Positions 1-10,667 of a stretch of DNA of 64,000 nt are shown piece after piece. This stretch comes from Candidula unifasciata (lineage: Eukaryota > Mollusca > Gastropoda > Stylommatophora > Geomitridae), in NCBI GenBank assembly GCA_905116865.2, contig CAJHNH020002446.1:319001-383000 (forward strand), given 5' to 3'. The position numbers were made by a program, and so were the translations under genes. Below the pieces are notes generated by a model. The model had not been told where the DNA came from and ran no database searches. It worked only from the letters and a program-made list of their open reading frames with translations. Every line of letters begins with the position of its first letter. Position 1 is the first letter of the stretch.

Positions 1-1910
1 TCAACTATCTGGCTGTGTCAACTGTCAGCATGTGTCAACTATCTGGCTGTGTCAACTGTCAGCATGTGTCAACTATCTGGCTGTGTCAACTGTCAGCATG
101 TGTCAACTATCTGGCTGTGTCAACTGTCAGCATGTGTCAACTGTCAGCATGTGTCAACTGTCAGCATGTGTCAACTATCTGGCTGTGTCAACTGTCTGTA
201 TGTGTCAACTGTCAGCATGTGTCAACTATCTGGCGGTGTCAACTGTCAGCATGTGTCAACTATCTGGCTGTGTCAACTGTCAGCATGTGTCAACTATCTG
301 GCTGTGTCAACTGTCAGCATGTGTCAACTATCTGGCTGTGTCAACTGTCTGTATGTGTCAACTGTCAGCATGTGTCAACTATCTGGCTGTGTCAACTGTC
401 AGCATGTGTCAACTGTCTGGCTGTGTCAACTGTCTGTATGTGTCAACTGTCAGCATGTGTCAACTATCTGGCTGTGTCAACTGTCAGCATGTGTCAACTA
501 TCTGGCTGTGTCAACTGTCAGTATTGTCAGTCTGTGTCAACTGTCAGTATGTGTCAACTATCTGGCTGTGTCAACTGTCAGTATTGTCAGTCTGTGTCAA
601 CTGTCAGCATGTGTCAACTGTCTGTATGTGTCAACTGTCTGGCTGTGTCAACTGTCTGTATGTGTCAACTATCTGGCTGTGTCAACTGTCTGTATGCGTC
701 AACTGTCTGTATGTGTCAACTGTCTGGCTGTGTCAACTGTCTGTATGTGTCAACTGTCAGCATGTGTCAACTATCTGGCTGTGTCAACTGTCAGTATTGT
801 CAGTCTGTGTCAACTGTCAGTATGTGTCAACTGTCTGTATGTGTCAACTGTCAGCATGTGTCAACTATCTGGCTGTGTCAACTGTCAGCATGTGTCAACT
901 ATCTGTATGTGTCAACTGTCAGCATGTGTCAACTATCTGGCTGTGTCAACTGTCAGCATGTGTCAACTATCTGGCTGTGTCAACTGTCAGCATGTGTCAA
1001 CTATCTGGCTGTGTCAACTGTCTGTATGTGTCAACTGTCAGCATGTGTCAACTATCTGGCTGTGTCAACTGTCAGTATTGTCAGTCTGTGTCAACTGTCA
1101 GTATGTGTCAACTGTCTGTATGTGTCAACTGTCAGTATGTGTCAACTGTTTGGCTGTGTCCACTGTCAGCATGTGTCAACTATCTGGCTGTGTCAACTGC
1201 AAGTCTGTATCAACTGTCAGTCTGTGTCAACTGTTTAATTGTGTGAACTGTCAGTCTGTCTCAACTTTTTGGTTGTATGAACTGTAAGTCTGTATCAACT
1301 TTTTGGTTGTATAAAGTGTCAGTCTGTGTCAACTGTTTGGTTGTATCAACTGTTTGGTTCTGTGAACTTTCAGTCTGTGTCAAATGTTTGGTTGTGTGAA
1401 CTGTCAGGCTGTGTGAACTGTCAGGCTGTGTGAACTGTCAGGCTGTGTGAACTGTCAGGCTGAGTGAACTGTCAGTGTGTATCAACTGTTTGGTTGTATC
1501 AACTGTTTGGTTGTATCAACTGTCAGACAGTGTCAACTGTTTGGCTGCATGAACTGTCAGTCTGTGTCAACTGTTTGACTGTGTGAATTGTCAGTCTGTG
1601 TCATCTTTTTGGCTGTATCAACTGTTTGGCTGTGTCAACTGTTTGGCTGTGTGAAATGTCAGTCTGTGTCATTTGTCCTGGCCATTGAAACTGTCACTGT
1701 CAGGCTGTGTCACCTCTCATGCTGTTTCACCTCTCAGGCTGTGTCAACTGTCAGGCTGTTTCAACTGTCAGATTGTATCAACTGCCAGGTTATAGCAGCT
1801 GTCAGGTTATGTGAGTTGGCCTCAGGCTTTTTAAAAAAAATATCAGGACGTGTCAAGTGTTGGGCTGTGTCAATTGTCAAGATGTGTCAACTGCAAGGCA
1901 ACTCAAATTA
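1..1910. repeat. 17-bp minisatellite array, runs off the left edge
   Basis: Tandem array of a 17-base unit in two main variants, TGTCAACTATCTGGCTG and TGTCAACTGTCAGCATG, which often alternate to give a 34-base higher-order unit. It is nearly perfect to about 1200, then decays into variants (TTTGGTTGTATCAACTG types) to about 1900. Because 17 is not a multiple of 3 and the unit has no stop in any forward frame, all three forward frames stay open for about 400 codons and give the same low-complexity peptide. That is a by-product of the repeat, not evidence of a gene. The left end is cut by the window, so the true length is unknown. Confidence 0.97.
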
Positions 1911-3004
1911 ATCACAATAAGATCTAAAACATAACCATCCCCTTTAACACAATTCCCACTGGTGTAAATAATAATGTCCACTGTTTAAATTTTTTTTAAA
2001 TGTTCCTACATTTCAAGTATAAAAATACAAAACAACGAAAGAAGTTATGAAACTCAAACAAAAAAAAACACACAAAAAAACCATCGCGTGTTTCTTTTCT
2101 AATAAAGTAATGATACCTCTTTTCTTGCACTTGTTTAAATATAGACTTAAAACATGTTGTTTTATACAATCAAATCATTTTGTTTTCACAGAATCATTAA
2201 GAGTGTTGACATCAGTCAAAATAACATACACAGGGAGGAAAAGACAAGACGTAATATTTAAAAGACACTAAGGAAAACCTAATGCACCAAACAGATCAAA
2301 TTAAAGATACTGCGAGGTGGAAGGAGAAAAACAGTCAGATGGGTTAATGTTAATGGAAAGGAATGAACGATGGTTTGTTGAATGCCAAACATTGCAAGTA
2401 CTGTAGAAAATCTACTAGATTAACTTGTGTGAGTTTCCACAGTAAAGTGTTTGTTACGTGTAATTTGCGACACTGAAATTCACACTGGAGTGTCAAAGAT
2501 TGCATAGCATTAAGAAGCCTGTTGTAAGATAACTATAATCCAACCACACATTTATTAGACGGATATCAAATAATAAACTACCTCAAAGCAGCATTAAAGC
2601 AGCTTTAACTTTGGATTTTTTACAATCTGGAATTTAAATATGACTAGCAACAGAATAGTTTCTTCTCCTCCATATATAGATATAGATATTTTCATTTATT
2701 CATTTTCTTGTTGTGCCATTATGTGTCACATAAGTCTATTTCTCCACTCCTTTCCATCCTGTGCAATCAGTTCATTATCATGGATAGAATCTAGTCCAGC
2801 AGCTTAGGACTCTCTCATGAATGTTCATTTCAGGGTTTCTTTTGGGCATCCTCACCTCTTTAATCCCTTTTTTTCCTATTGTTATATTTTTTAAATTTCA
2901 AATGTATCTGTTAGCTTTCCCTCAGGAAGAGTTTATTTAGTTACATTAAGTACGTTTCTTTTGTTTTATTTTTTATATTTGAGTATTTTAAAGCAACAGT
3001 ACAG
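1911..3004. other. AT-rich intergenic sequence, nothing recognised
   Basis: AT-rich DNA with homopolymer runs. I see no convincing coding exon, RNA gene or transposon end here. The short open frame at 2047-2271 is lysine- and phenylalanine-rich low-complexity sequence without family resemblance. Confidence 0.6.
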
Positions 3005-3007
3005 CAG

Positions 3008-3165
3008 TTAAACCCAGCCTCAACTGGGTACTAGGAAAAACATCCTGTGAGATAAAGGCAGTCAGTGTGATGTCGACCACATTAGCCTTCAAATTGCAGT
3101 TGGTCCATAAAAATATGTGTCTACCCTCCAATACCTGACATGCCGTTGGTAGACATGGGGTGTCT
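3008..3165 (+). repeat. SINE body fragment (family S1)
   Basis: Matches the body of the SINE seen complete at 12618-12890: the CCCAGCCT...TGGGTACTAGG segment, then a GAAGTAAAGGCAGCC-like stretch (here GATAAAGGCAGTC), then a GACCACAT segment and the 'GGTCTATAAAAATA' motif. The tRNA-like head is absent, so this is a 5'-truncated or decayed copy. Confidence 0.65.
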
Positions 3166-4504
3166 TCGGCAAAGTGGTCAAGCCCTTTGCCTCACTCTGA
3201 AAATCATAGGTCGGTTTTACAGCTGCATTGTTTAGTCCACAGGTGCCAATTTTTATGGCAATCCCTGGGGATCATTGCTAAAGCTAGGGAGTTCACGCTT
3301 TGTACAACACTCCATTTTAAGGAGACAGACTTAGTGACATGAGTTCAAATTCAGCTCATTTATCTTTAACCTTTAACTTGATGTGTCACTAACATAAATT
3401 TTTTTTTAACTTCACTTAGAGCAATTAAAAAGATTCAACTGTGTAATCTCAGATAATGTGTCGGCCATAACTATAAAAATTAGAACGGAACCTTAAGAAG
3501 AAATAAATTTGTAACTAGACCAGTTAACTCAAATATCACTTTGTATTCTTCCCCACATACTGTATAATGAGAACGAAAATATACTAATGTGAAACATAAA
3601 TGTAAATATAAATTCATGTGTAACAAAATATGACACGAGTTAGTTTTCATAATATCTCTGGGAAAACAATCTTATGATAACAACATGAGACATTCGTCAA
3701 AAAACATAATGAAGTGATCTTTTTTTAGGCTTTGTTCTTCAAACAAAGTGATTACAGAATCGTGAATAAGTATTTTTCTATTTACAAAATTTACGAGCAA
3801 AGATCCATCCCACATTCAACCTGTTAGAATTCCTGGACCTGATTATGTTTCTCGGCCCATCTACACACTTTCTCAGTCTTATCTATGTTAGAGGGGTGTC
3901 ATATTGTACTGCTTTCTTCTAAAAGAGTCTCTCGCATGACCTAGGCTCAGGCTGTGGGTAGGGGGGTTTGAGTTAGGGCCAGTGCTAGATGTTCTGGGAT
4001 CATTAAAAGCTGTGTTGGCGTGTAGTATAGAACACACAACATCAGCGCTGATGTAACTGCAGGCAAGACAACGTGATACCCCTCAGACGTAGAAGAGTCT
4101 GAGAAAGTATGAATGAAAGGTCAGCCAATGTATAGATGGGCTGGGAAACATGAGCTGGACTGAATTCCCTATCAAACTTACAAACAAAATCAATGACCAT
4201 GTGCCCCTGTTGTGAGATCTGGAGCCCTATTTTGAGGGGAAAAACAACAGGTAATATTCTTAGGGTACCATAAACAACAGTGTTATACAGATACAGTGGT
4301 AACAGAGCCAAAAGTCGACCATGAAAAATATGGAGCGCTGAAATATCGGAGACACTGAAAATTACTATATATGAAGAGAACGGTAGAGCTCGTTCCAGAG
4401 GTCTCTTCCTGCCTTGACACTAGGAGGCATTCCGGGAATAGAGAAAAGAAGAAGATGAAGAAATATAGACCCATTGTTCCTCTAAATAGCAACTAATTAG
4501 GGTT
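3166..4504. other. Intergenic sequence, nothing recognised
   Basis: No gene, RNA or clear transposon terminus was found. Short minus-strand open frames at 4042-4492 have no recognisable family features. About 3850-3960 is locally less AT-rich but shows no identifiable motif. Confidence 0.5.
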
Positions 4505-4698
4505 GTTTCCTTTAAAGCCAGTGGGCAGCTTGAGAAGCGAGGAACCAACAATCTGCATACAAATAAATCAGATCTGTAAAATGGATACGCAGACACAACT
4601 CAAGTTCTAGAACAAGACTGAATACTAGCAGAAGGGCAAACAATCAGAACTTTCTGCTGCAGTTTACAACTAGTGAGGGTGAAGAAGAAGAAGAAGAA
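4505..4698 (+). repeat. GAA-tailed interspersed repeat (family S2), sense copy
   Basis: One of at least 13 copies of a repeat whose sense strand contains AAGGAACCAACAGTCTGCAT, a GTAAAATGGAT segment, CAGGTTCTGGAACAAGACT and GTTTACAGCTGGTGAA, and ends in a (GAA)n tail. Here the tail is GAAGAAGAAGAAGAA. The simple-repeat tail and variable 5' truncation are typical of retroposed elements. No coding capacity is visible. Confidence 0.8.
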
Positions 4699-4704
4699 TG
4701 ATCA

Positions 4705-5020
4705 TTTGTGAAATGTGAATATCCACTTGTCTCAAATTTTGAGCTAGGAAACTGCAGGCTCAACTACTACACGCACAAAATAAAGACTGTACAGTACACA
4801 CAGTGTGCCTGTCAAACAGGACCACAAACACCTGAGCATATTCTGCAGACCTGCCCAGTCTACTTACAACTCGAGAAAAAAAAACTGGCCTCAAAAGCAA
4901 AGTGTGCAGAACAAGCTATGGGGAACCATGAATTACCTGAAGATGACATGTGAGTTCACAGAGGTAACCCACTTGATGATCTGATCTGAGCATATGAAAC
5001 CGGACGCAAAGAAGAAGAAA
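4705..5020 (+). pseudogene. LINE 3'-end remnant (family L-C type)
   Basis: The plus frame 4708-4953 encodes a Cys-rich stretch (CACQTGPQTPEHILQTCPVY) of the kind found at the C-terminus of RNase H-bearing LINE polymerases, compare the CLCSVAPENAEHVFQHC stretch of the copy at 32760-34756. It is followed by a short tail with CAAAGAAGAAGAAA. Only the 3' end is present and no catalytic motif survives. Confidence 0.6.
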
Positions 5021-5484
5021 TACTGATCTACAGCATTCATATTTTATAATCCATTGTTTAGAATTAAGCATTGATTTAAGATTGTAACTATATTTCATCT
5101 TTATATAATGTGTAATGAGCTGACCCATAAGTAACCGTTTTGTATCATCCTCATTATCACAGTCACTTTAACATCACATGTTGTTTGATAACCAGTTGCT
5201 GCTGACTGCCTGATCAGTTCCCTCCGCCTCTGTTGGTCAAACACACTGGATTTGATGTCTGCTGTCTGAAGCCCATCTAATCAGCCAAATTCTGTATCCA
5301 GGTTTGTACTGGCCTGCCTCTTCCCTGTGCCAAGCCCTGTAGTACGGTTTTGGAGAGGCCAGTAGATCTTATTATATGCCTTTGCCATCACATTTTCTGT
5401 CTTTTCACTATTGTTAAAGCAGATTCAAAGTTGCCAATGTTTTAAACAAATTATTTTTTTTTGGTAAGATTCCACCACTATACC
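5021..5484. other. Intergenic sequence, nothing recognised
   Basis: Mixed-composition sequence, moderately GC-rich from about 5200 to 5400. It has the feel of an old interspersed repeat but I cannot assign a family. Confidence 0.4.
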
Positions 5485-6040
5485 GTAGGAACTTGACCAA
5501 CTCATGTCAAACCTTCTACCTTATGCCATCTCTACTGGAGCATAGGAACTTGACCAACTCATGTCAAACCTTCTACCTTGTGCCATCTCTACTGGAGCAT
5601 AGGAACTTGACCAACTCATGTCAAACCTACCTTGTGCCATCTCGACTGGAGCATAGGACCTTGACCAACTCATGTCAAACCTTTTACCTTGTGCCATCTC
5701 GACTGGAGTATAGGAACTTGACCAACTCATGTCAAACCTTCTACCTTGTGTCATCTCTACTAGAGCATAGGAACTTGACCAACTCATGTCAAACCTTCTA
5801 CCTTGTGCCATCTCTACTATAGCATAGGACCTTGACCAGCTTATGTCAAACCTTCTACCTTATGTCCTCTCTACTGGAGCAAAGGACCTTGACCAGCTTA
5901 TGTCAAACCTTCTACCTTGTGCCATCTCTGCTGGAGCCTAGGTCCTTGACCAACTCACATCAAAAACCCTACCTTGTGCCATATCTCAACTAGAGCACAA
6001 GCCCTTGAACAACTTATATCAAAATCTCTAATCTCTGTCA
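5485..6040. repeat. 57-bp tandem repeat array
   Basis: About nine copies of a unit that begins AGGAACTTGACCAACTCATG and continues TCAAACCTTCTACC... to GGAGCAT. Divergence rises toward the right end. The unit is 57 bases (19 codons) without stops on either strand, which makes open frames of about 100 codons on both strands with 19-residue periodic peptides. I treat these as repeat shadows, not genes. Confidence 0.93.
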
Positions 6041-6294
6041 TCTACTGAAGTTCACTCCATGTCCTCCCTGTATTATTCATCTTGTTTCTAATGCTCAAAC
6101 TGCTTTCAGTTTTCTCCACACAGCTTCACACATTTTCTAGATAAACTCAGATCTAGAATCTAGATAGATTTGTCTTAGTCAAATGGTTTATTCTTGTTAA
6201 TAGTTAGTTGACTTTTTCTGCTTAATTGTCCTGTAGGACATGCTTGGTAGGTTGGCGCTACTTCTGTTTATTTACCCTGTAATTAGTTAGTTAG

Positions 6295-7531
6295 TTAGTT
6301 AGTTAGTTGGGTTATCGTCATTGCACTCCGGACATGTCCATAGGTGCTCAGATCCTCCCCTCAGTATGAACCCCAACGTCCGATGGCTAATAGTACCAGT
6401 TCTATGTTGATTAACAAGTCTTCTGATGTGTCCGGTGTGCGTCTCGTTTTTTGCTGTGCCGATCTTAATTCCCAAGTCTGCCATTCTGGCGAGTGATGTG
6501 GATTCACTGCCACCAAAGTCCTCTATCCTTCCCATTTCTCTGAGGGCATTGATAATATCAGCATGATCCATAGGCCGACCGTCGGTAGTGATAGCAGATC
6601 CAGCCAACCTGTCAGCTCTTTCATTTCCATCGACGCCTGCGTGTCCCGGAACAAAAATAAAGGTGACTCCACGCACAGTGGACTTCTGTAATGATTCAAG
6701 CCATTGTCTTCGCACTGAACCTGCCTGAACCCTCCGGATCATACTCATTGAATCACTGAGTATACATATGCGGGTGTATTTTTGTGTTTCAAGCCAGGCA
6801 AACGCTTGCGTCACTGCCATCACCTCCATCGTCATGCTGCTGGTTGTCATGGAGAAGGCACCGTTGGCTTCTTTGACTGTTCTGCCCGCTGAGCGTGCTG
6901 TAAATGCCCATGCGCTTCTTCTTTGGCGTATAACGGATCCGTCTGTATAGATTAGTGCATCTGCTTCGTCTGAATTTTCACCGATGAGAGCGTTGACCTC
7001 TGCATTAACAGCAACAGGATTCTCTTCTCTACATCGCCTGTTGAGTGTGACAATACAGGAAAATGTACAAATAAACGCCTGAGGCACAGGTATCCATTCT
7101 GCACCAGGTATGATGTCGGTTAGGCTGCATATTTGCCTAATAACATCTTCTGCCCGACCTAGCCACGATTTTCCCCTCTTCAGTCTGTCGCCCTTTTCAC
7201 TAAAAAGCGCTTGATGCAGTGGGTGTTTCTTATCAGCACATATTTTGAGGTATGCCCGAGCCCTCCACATCCTGATCCTTTGGTTCATTGTTGGAAAGTC
7301 AAGTAGATACCTCATTGCTTCACAGGATGTGTCTCTTGTACATCCCAAAATAATGCGCATGGCTTCATTTTGCACCTTTTCGAGTCTTTCAATCTGGGTA
7401 GCACTGACAGTGAGGATGGCCAGAGCGTATTCAATGGGTGAAAGGACCAGACCGTAGAATAGAAGTATTAGTAGTCTTTGCTCGATATTTGTGGGCAGCT
7501 ACCTTTTGGCTTTAAGAGCATCAACAGCATC
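6295..7531 (-). pseudogene. 5'-truncated LINE with intact RNase H domain (family L-A)
   Basis: The minus frame encodes the C-terminal part of a non-LTR retrotransposon polymerase: post-RT segment (QIERLEKVQNEAMRIILG), then an RNase H domain that keeps all four acidic catalytic positions (IYTDGS, TMEVMAV, LSDSMS, NERADRL), then the Cys-rich tail HLWTCPECNDDNP. RNase H plus this tail suggests the I superfamily of LINEs. An in-frame TAG at 7499-7501 interrupts the upstream part, and sequence is lost beyond about 7531, so the copy is dead. The stop codon TAA lies directly in a (TAAC)n 3' tail with no 3' UTR. Confidence 0.9.
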
Positions 7532-8300
7532 CACAATATGCGAGAGACAAGTTGGGAAGACTATTTATGAGTGACTGCTGGTTGAAAATTCATCAACAGA
7601 TGCAGTCTGAATATGAACTTTGATTTTAACTGCAGTTCTGGCAAAGTGCGATGTATGGGAGGTGAATTCTGATTATTTATAATCAACATATGCCTGAAAC
7701 AATCAGCATGTGCCTGGAACAATCAGCATGTTCCTGGAACAATCAGCATGTTCCCAGAACAATCAGCATGTTCCCAGAACAATCAGCACATTCCTGGAAC
7801 ACTCAGCTTGTTCCTGGAACACTCAGCATATTCCTGGAGCACTCAGCATGTTCTTGGAGCACTCAGCATGTTCCTGTAACAATCAGCACATTCCTGGAAC
7901 AATCAGCACATTCCTGGAACAATCAGCATGTGCCTGGAGCACTCAGCATGTTTCTGGAGCACTCAGCATGTTCCTGGAACAATCAGCATGTTCCTGAAGC
8001 ACTCAGCATGTACTTTCTGATATCTGCCAAGACAGGGATACATCCACAATGTGCGAGGGACAAGTTGGGAAGACTATTTATGAGTGACTGCTGGTTGAAA
8101 ATTCATCAACAGATGCAGTCTGAATATGAACTTTGATTTTAACTGCAGTACTGGCAAAGTGCGATGTATGGGAGATGAATTCTAATTATTTATAATCAGC
8201 ATGTGCCTGGAACAATCAGCATGCTCCTGGAACAATCAGAATGTTCCTGGAGCACTCAGCATGTACATTTTCTGATTTCCGCCAAGACAGGCATACAGAG
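7532..8300. repeat. 20-bp minisatellite with duplicated spacer module
   Basis: Arrays of a 20-base unit (AATCAGCATGTTCCTGGAAC and close variants) at 7690-8010 and 8200-8262. They are separated and preceded by near-identical spacers of about 150 bp (7532-7682 and 8048-8198, both with GAGTGACTGCTGGTTGAAAA and GCAGTCTGAATATGAACTTT). A third spacer starts at 8263. The structure is therefore a higher-order tandem of array plus spacer, and the LINE at 6295-7531 abuts the first spacer. Confidence 0.9.
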
Positions 8301-8449
8301 CATTGATCAGTTCTCCCAGGGTACTATCATGTTGACTCTGCATTAACCATTAGCCAGTATGGGAGGTACATCAGTAGTTTCCAGTTACAGATGTACGGTT
8401 GTAATGAAGGCATTTTTTACTTCCCATTCAAATTGTAACAAATATACTG

Positions 8450-8712
8450 TCATAACAGAGGAACACCGGTAACAGAGATATAGGAAAACTATCAGTAAGA
8501 GAGGCCCATCAGCACACACATACTAGTAACAGACATAATCAGTAACACAGATACATTCATAACCAAACCACATCATCAGCAAAGGTACTCTAGCAAGAGA
8601 TGCATTTGTAACAAAGCTACATCTAAACACAGGTACACCAGAAACAGAGATGCCATCGTAACAAAGCCATATCATTGACAAAGGTAATCCAGTTAAAGAA
8701 GCATGTGTATAT
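8450..8712. repeat. Degenerate ~60-bp tandem repeat
   Basis: Diverged repeats built around 'GTAACAAAGC-ACATCAT...CAAAGGTA-TC-AG' (for example ATTTGTAACAAAGCTACATC and ATCGTAACAAAGCCATATCA, spaced about 60 bases). Old array with few clear copies. Confidence 0.55.
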
Positions 8713-9072
8713 AATACATATTTTGGCATCTTGTATTCCAAGACACATTTGGTAACAAGTAACTGTCTCCAGTTTACACCATAATGGATATGAAACAGTG
8801 CAGTTGTGAAATTTATGTAAACCAAGAGATCATTCAAATAAGGAAAAGGAAATATCATTTTCTTTAAATGTCAGGTGAATATGACAATGTCTTCTTCTGT
8901 TTACATAACTTGTGCATATGAATGAACACTATGAAACAATACTTTTCAAGAGGCTGCCTAGAATAATATAGATTTAACTCTTTCAGCCCCAGACAGTTTC
9001 ATATCGAATGCCCAAGAGTAAATTATAAGGGCAGCACTTTCAAAGTGGCTAGATAAATCATCAAAATCATGT

Positions 9073-9550
9073 ACAGGGTGTTTGTAAAGTCTCACTACCC
9101 TTTGTTTGCAGAACAAATTTAAAAAAAAACCAACTACATGAAGTCATCAAAACATGTGCTTAAAAAATTCATTACATTAGTTACAATAGTCATAGTTATG
9201 GTCTAATACTGTTTTTGAAAAGCTGGAAAGTACTAATAATTTATTCATTATAACAGGTCTTTGATATGTCCACCGTGGGCTTCAAGACATGACTGTACAC
9301 GTCTCTTCATATTGTCAGATACCTTCTGCAACATGTATGTTGTTACTTCCTCAATGGTAATTCTGACTGCTTCCACTGATAATATCATTCTGTTTAAAGG
9401 GCAAAGAATTACTCAAGGAGACGACAGCCATTCACTGCATACTGTTTCGCTACTGATGGCAGGGCACTTTTTTTTATGATGTCATGTACTTTTTTTTGGG
9501 TGCATTTGTTCTACTAACTCAGATTGTAGTCAGACTTTACAAACACCCAA
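9073..9550 (-). mobile_element. Mariner-like element remnant
   Basis: Bounded by inverted termini: GGGTGTTTGTAAAGTC on the left (from 9076) and GACTTTACAAACACCC on the right (to 9548). On the minus strand a stretch near 9260-9320 reads RRVQSCLEAHGGHIKDLL then stop, which resembles the C-terminus common in mariner-type transposases. The element is about 475 bp, far too short for a full transposase, so it is an internally deleted copy. I see no intact target duplication. Confidence 0.65.
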
Positions 9551-9783
9551 ATAATGCCAATAAGTGTAGGCAATCGCCGTTCATTATCCCAGAAAAATCA
9601 CAGATCAGATCTGTGTTCTTTCCCTGCCCATGTCAATCTTGATGGGGTTTTAATCTTTTAGTCTGTCCTCTGCTTTTTTCCCACAAAAGAAATAGAAAAT
9701 GGATTCAGGAAATGAAGCATCCATTGGAAACTTTACAACAAACACTGATAACATAAGATGTGCCTGACTGGATCCCCTTAGAT

Positions 9784-9965
9784 CAGTTTCCCAAACTCTT
9801 CTTAGTCATGGCGCCTTTTTTCAATTAAAATGTTTTCCACAGCGCCCTAACCTAAGTAAAAGTATGACTATTCGTATGTAAGAGATAACAAAAATGGTAT
9901 CTCTTCGAATATTTCACGTCGCCCCTGTAAAGAGGTCGCGGCGGCGCACAGCTTGGGAATCACTG
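9784..9965. mobile_element. hAT-type MITE (family M5)
   Basis: A 182-base non-coding element with imperfect terminal inverted repeats (CAGTTTCCCAAACT at left, AGCTTGGGAATCACTG at right). It is flanked by an 8-base near-identical direct repeat, CCTTAGAT and CCTTATAT. Termini starting CAGTG/CAGT and 8-base target duplications are the hallmark of hAT transposons. Confidence 0.75.
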
Positions 9966-10069
9966 CCTTATATGATAATAAAAGGGTTGTAATGGATAGA
10001 AAAGAACTAAGTAATCTACTGTGAGCCCTGTGTGATGCATAAAGGGGACAAACGGATGATGATATAGAA

Positions 10070-10232
10070 CAGGGCTATTTAACAGGCTGCCCAAGGGTCA
10101 AATCTGGCCCACGGATAAATATAATTTGTATTGTATTAATGATAATTCTATGTTGCAACTCCGGCCTCTGGCCCGTGACGATCCTCATTTTCAAAATTGT
10201 GACCCCTGTAAAAACTTAGCTAAATAGCCCTG
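10070..10232. mobile_element. hAT-type MITE (family M4)
   Basis: A 163-base element with terminal inverted repeats CAGGGCTATTTAAC and TAGCTAAATAGCCCTG, flanked by ATATAGAA and ATATGGAA (8-base target duplication, one mismatch). A second copy with related ends is at 59801-59958 and a terminal fragment near 44150-44213. Confidence 0.78.
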
Positions 10233-10252
10233 ATATGGAACATGTACTCTGT

Positions 10253-10390
10253 TGGTTAAAATGGGTACCAGGTGATTCCCTGGGAAGTAAAGGCAGCCAG
10301 ATGATGCTGACCACATCATTCATCAAGGGCTGTTTGGTCTACCTAAAACATAAGTCTTACATGATACACTTGATGTGCCACTTAATATTT
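10253..10390 (+). repeat. SINE body fragment (family S1)
   Basis: Headless copy: AAAATGGGTACCAGG, GGGAAGTAAAGGCAGCC and ATGCTGACCACAT appear in the same order and spacing as in the complete SINEs of this window. Confidence 0.75.
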
Positions 10391-10529
10391 ACTTTTTTAA
10401 CGCTCTTGTGCCTAAAGAGGAAAAAAAAGGTGAACTATTGCCTTCTAATAATAGTTGTGGACATCAGTGATCTAGATTGAATCTTTTTTCTGTATTTTTT
10501 GTCCATATTCTGCCGCTAAGCGTCGGAGG

Positions 10530-10667
10530 TTAACTCTTTGAGTACCAAGGAACGCATCATACGTTCCTACCTAGAGGCCCAATGAACGCATGATGCGCCA
10601 ATTTAACGTCTCTTTTGACTACCCCTTGGGCCTGTGATGCTAAACCCCCTGGGACTCAAAGAGTTAA
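10530..10667. mobile_element. TTAA-bounded MITE (family M2)
   Basis: A 138-base element starting TTAACTCTTTGAGTACC and ending CTCAAAGAGTTAA, so terminal inverted repeats are flanked by (or include) TTAA. TTAA targets are specific to piggyBac-type transposons. The copy at 49886-50031 is the same sequence in the opposite orientation. The termini also resemble those of the larger element at 57087-58203. Confidence 0.8.

Noticed and set aside
15..1287. Three overlapping ~400-codon open frames
   Set aside because: All are translations of the 17-base minisatellite in its three forward frames; no splice sites, domains or codon bias.
5493..5822. Periodic ~100-codon frames on both strands
   Set aside because: The unit is 57 bases with no stop on either strand, so the frames follow from the repeat.
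6768..6950. Plus-strand 60-codon frame
   Set aside because: Antisense shadow of the L-A LINE RNase H domain.
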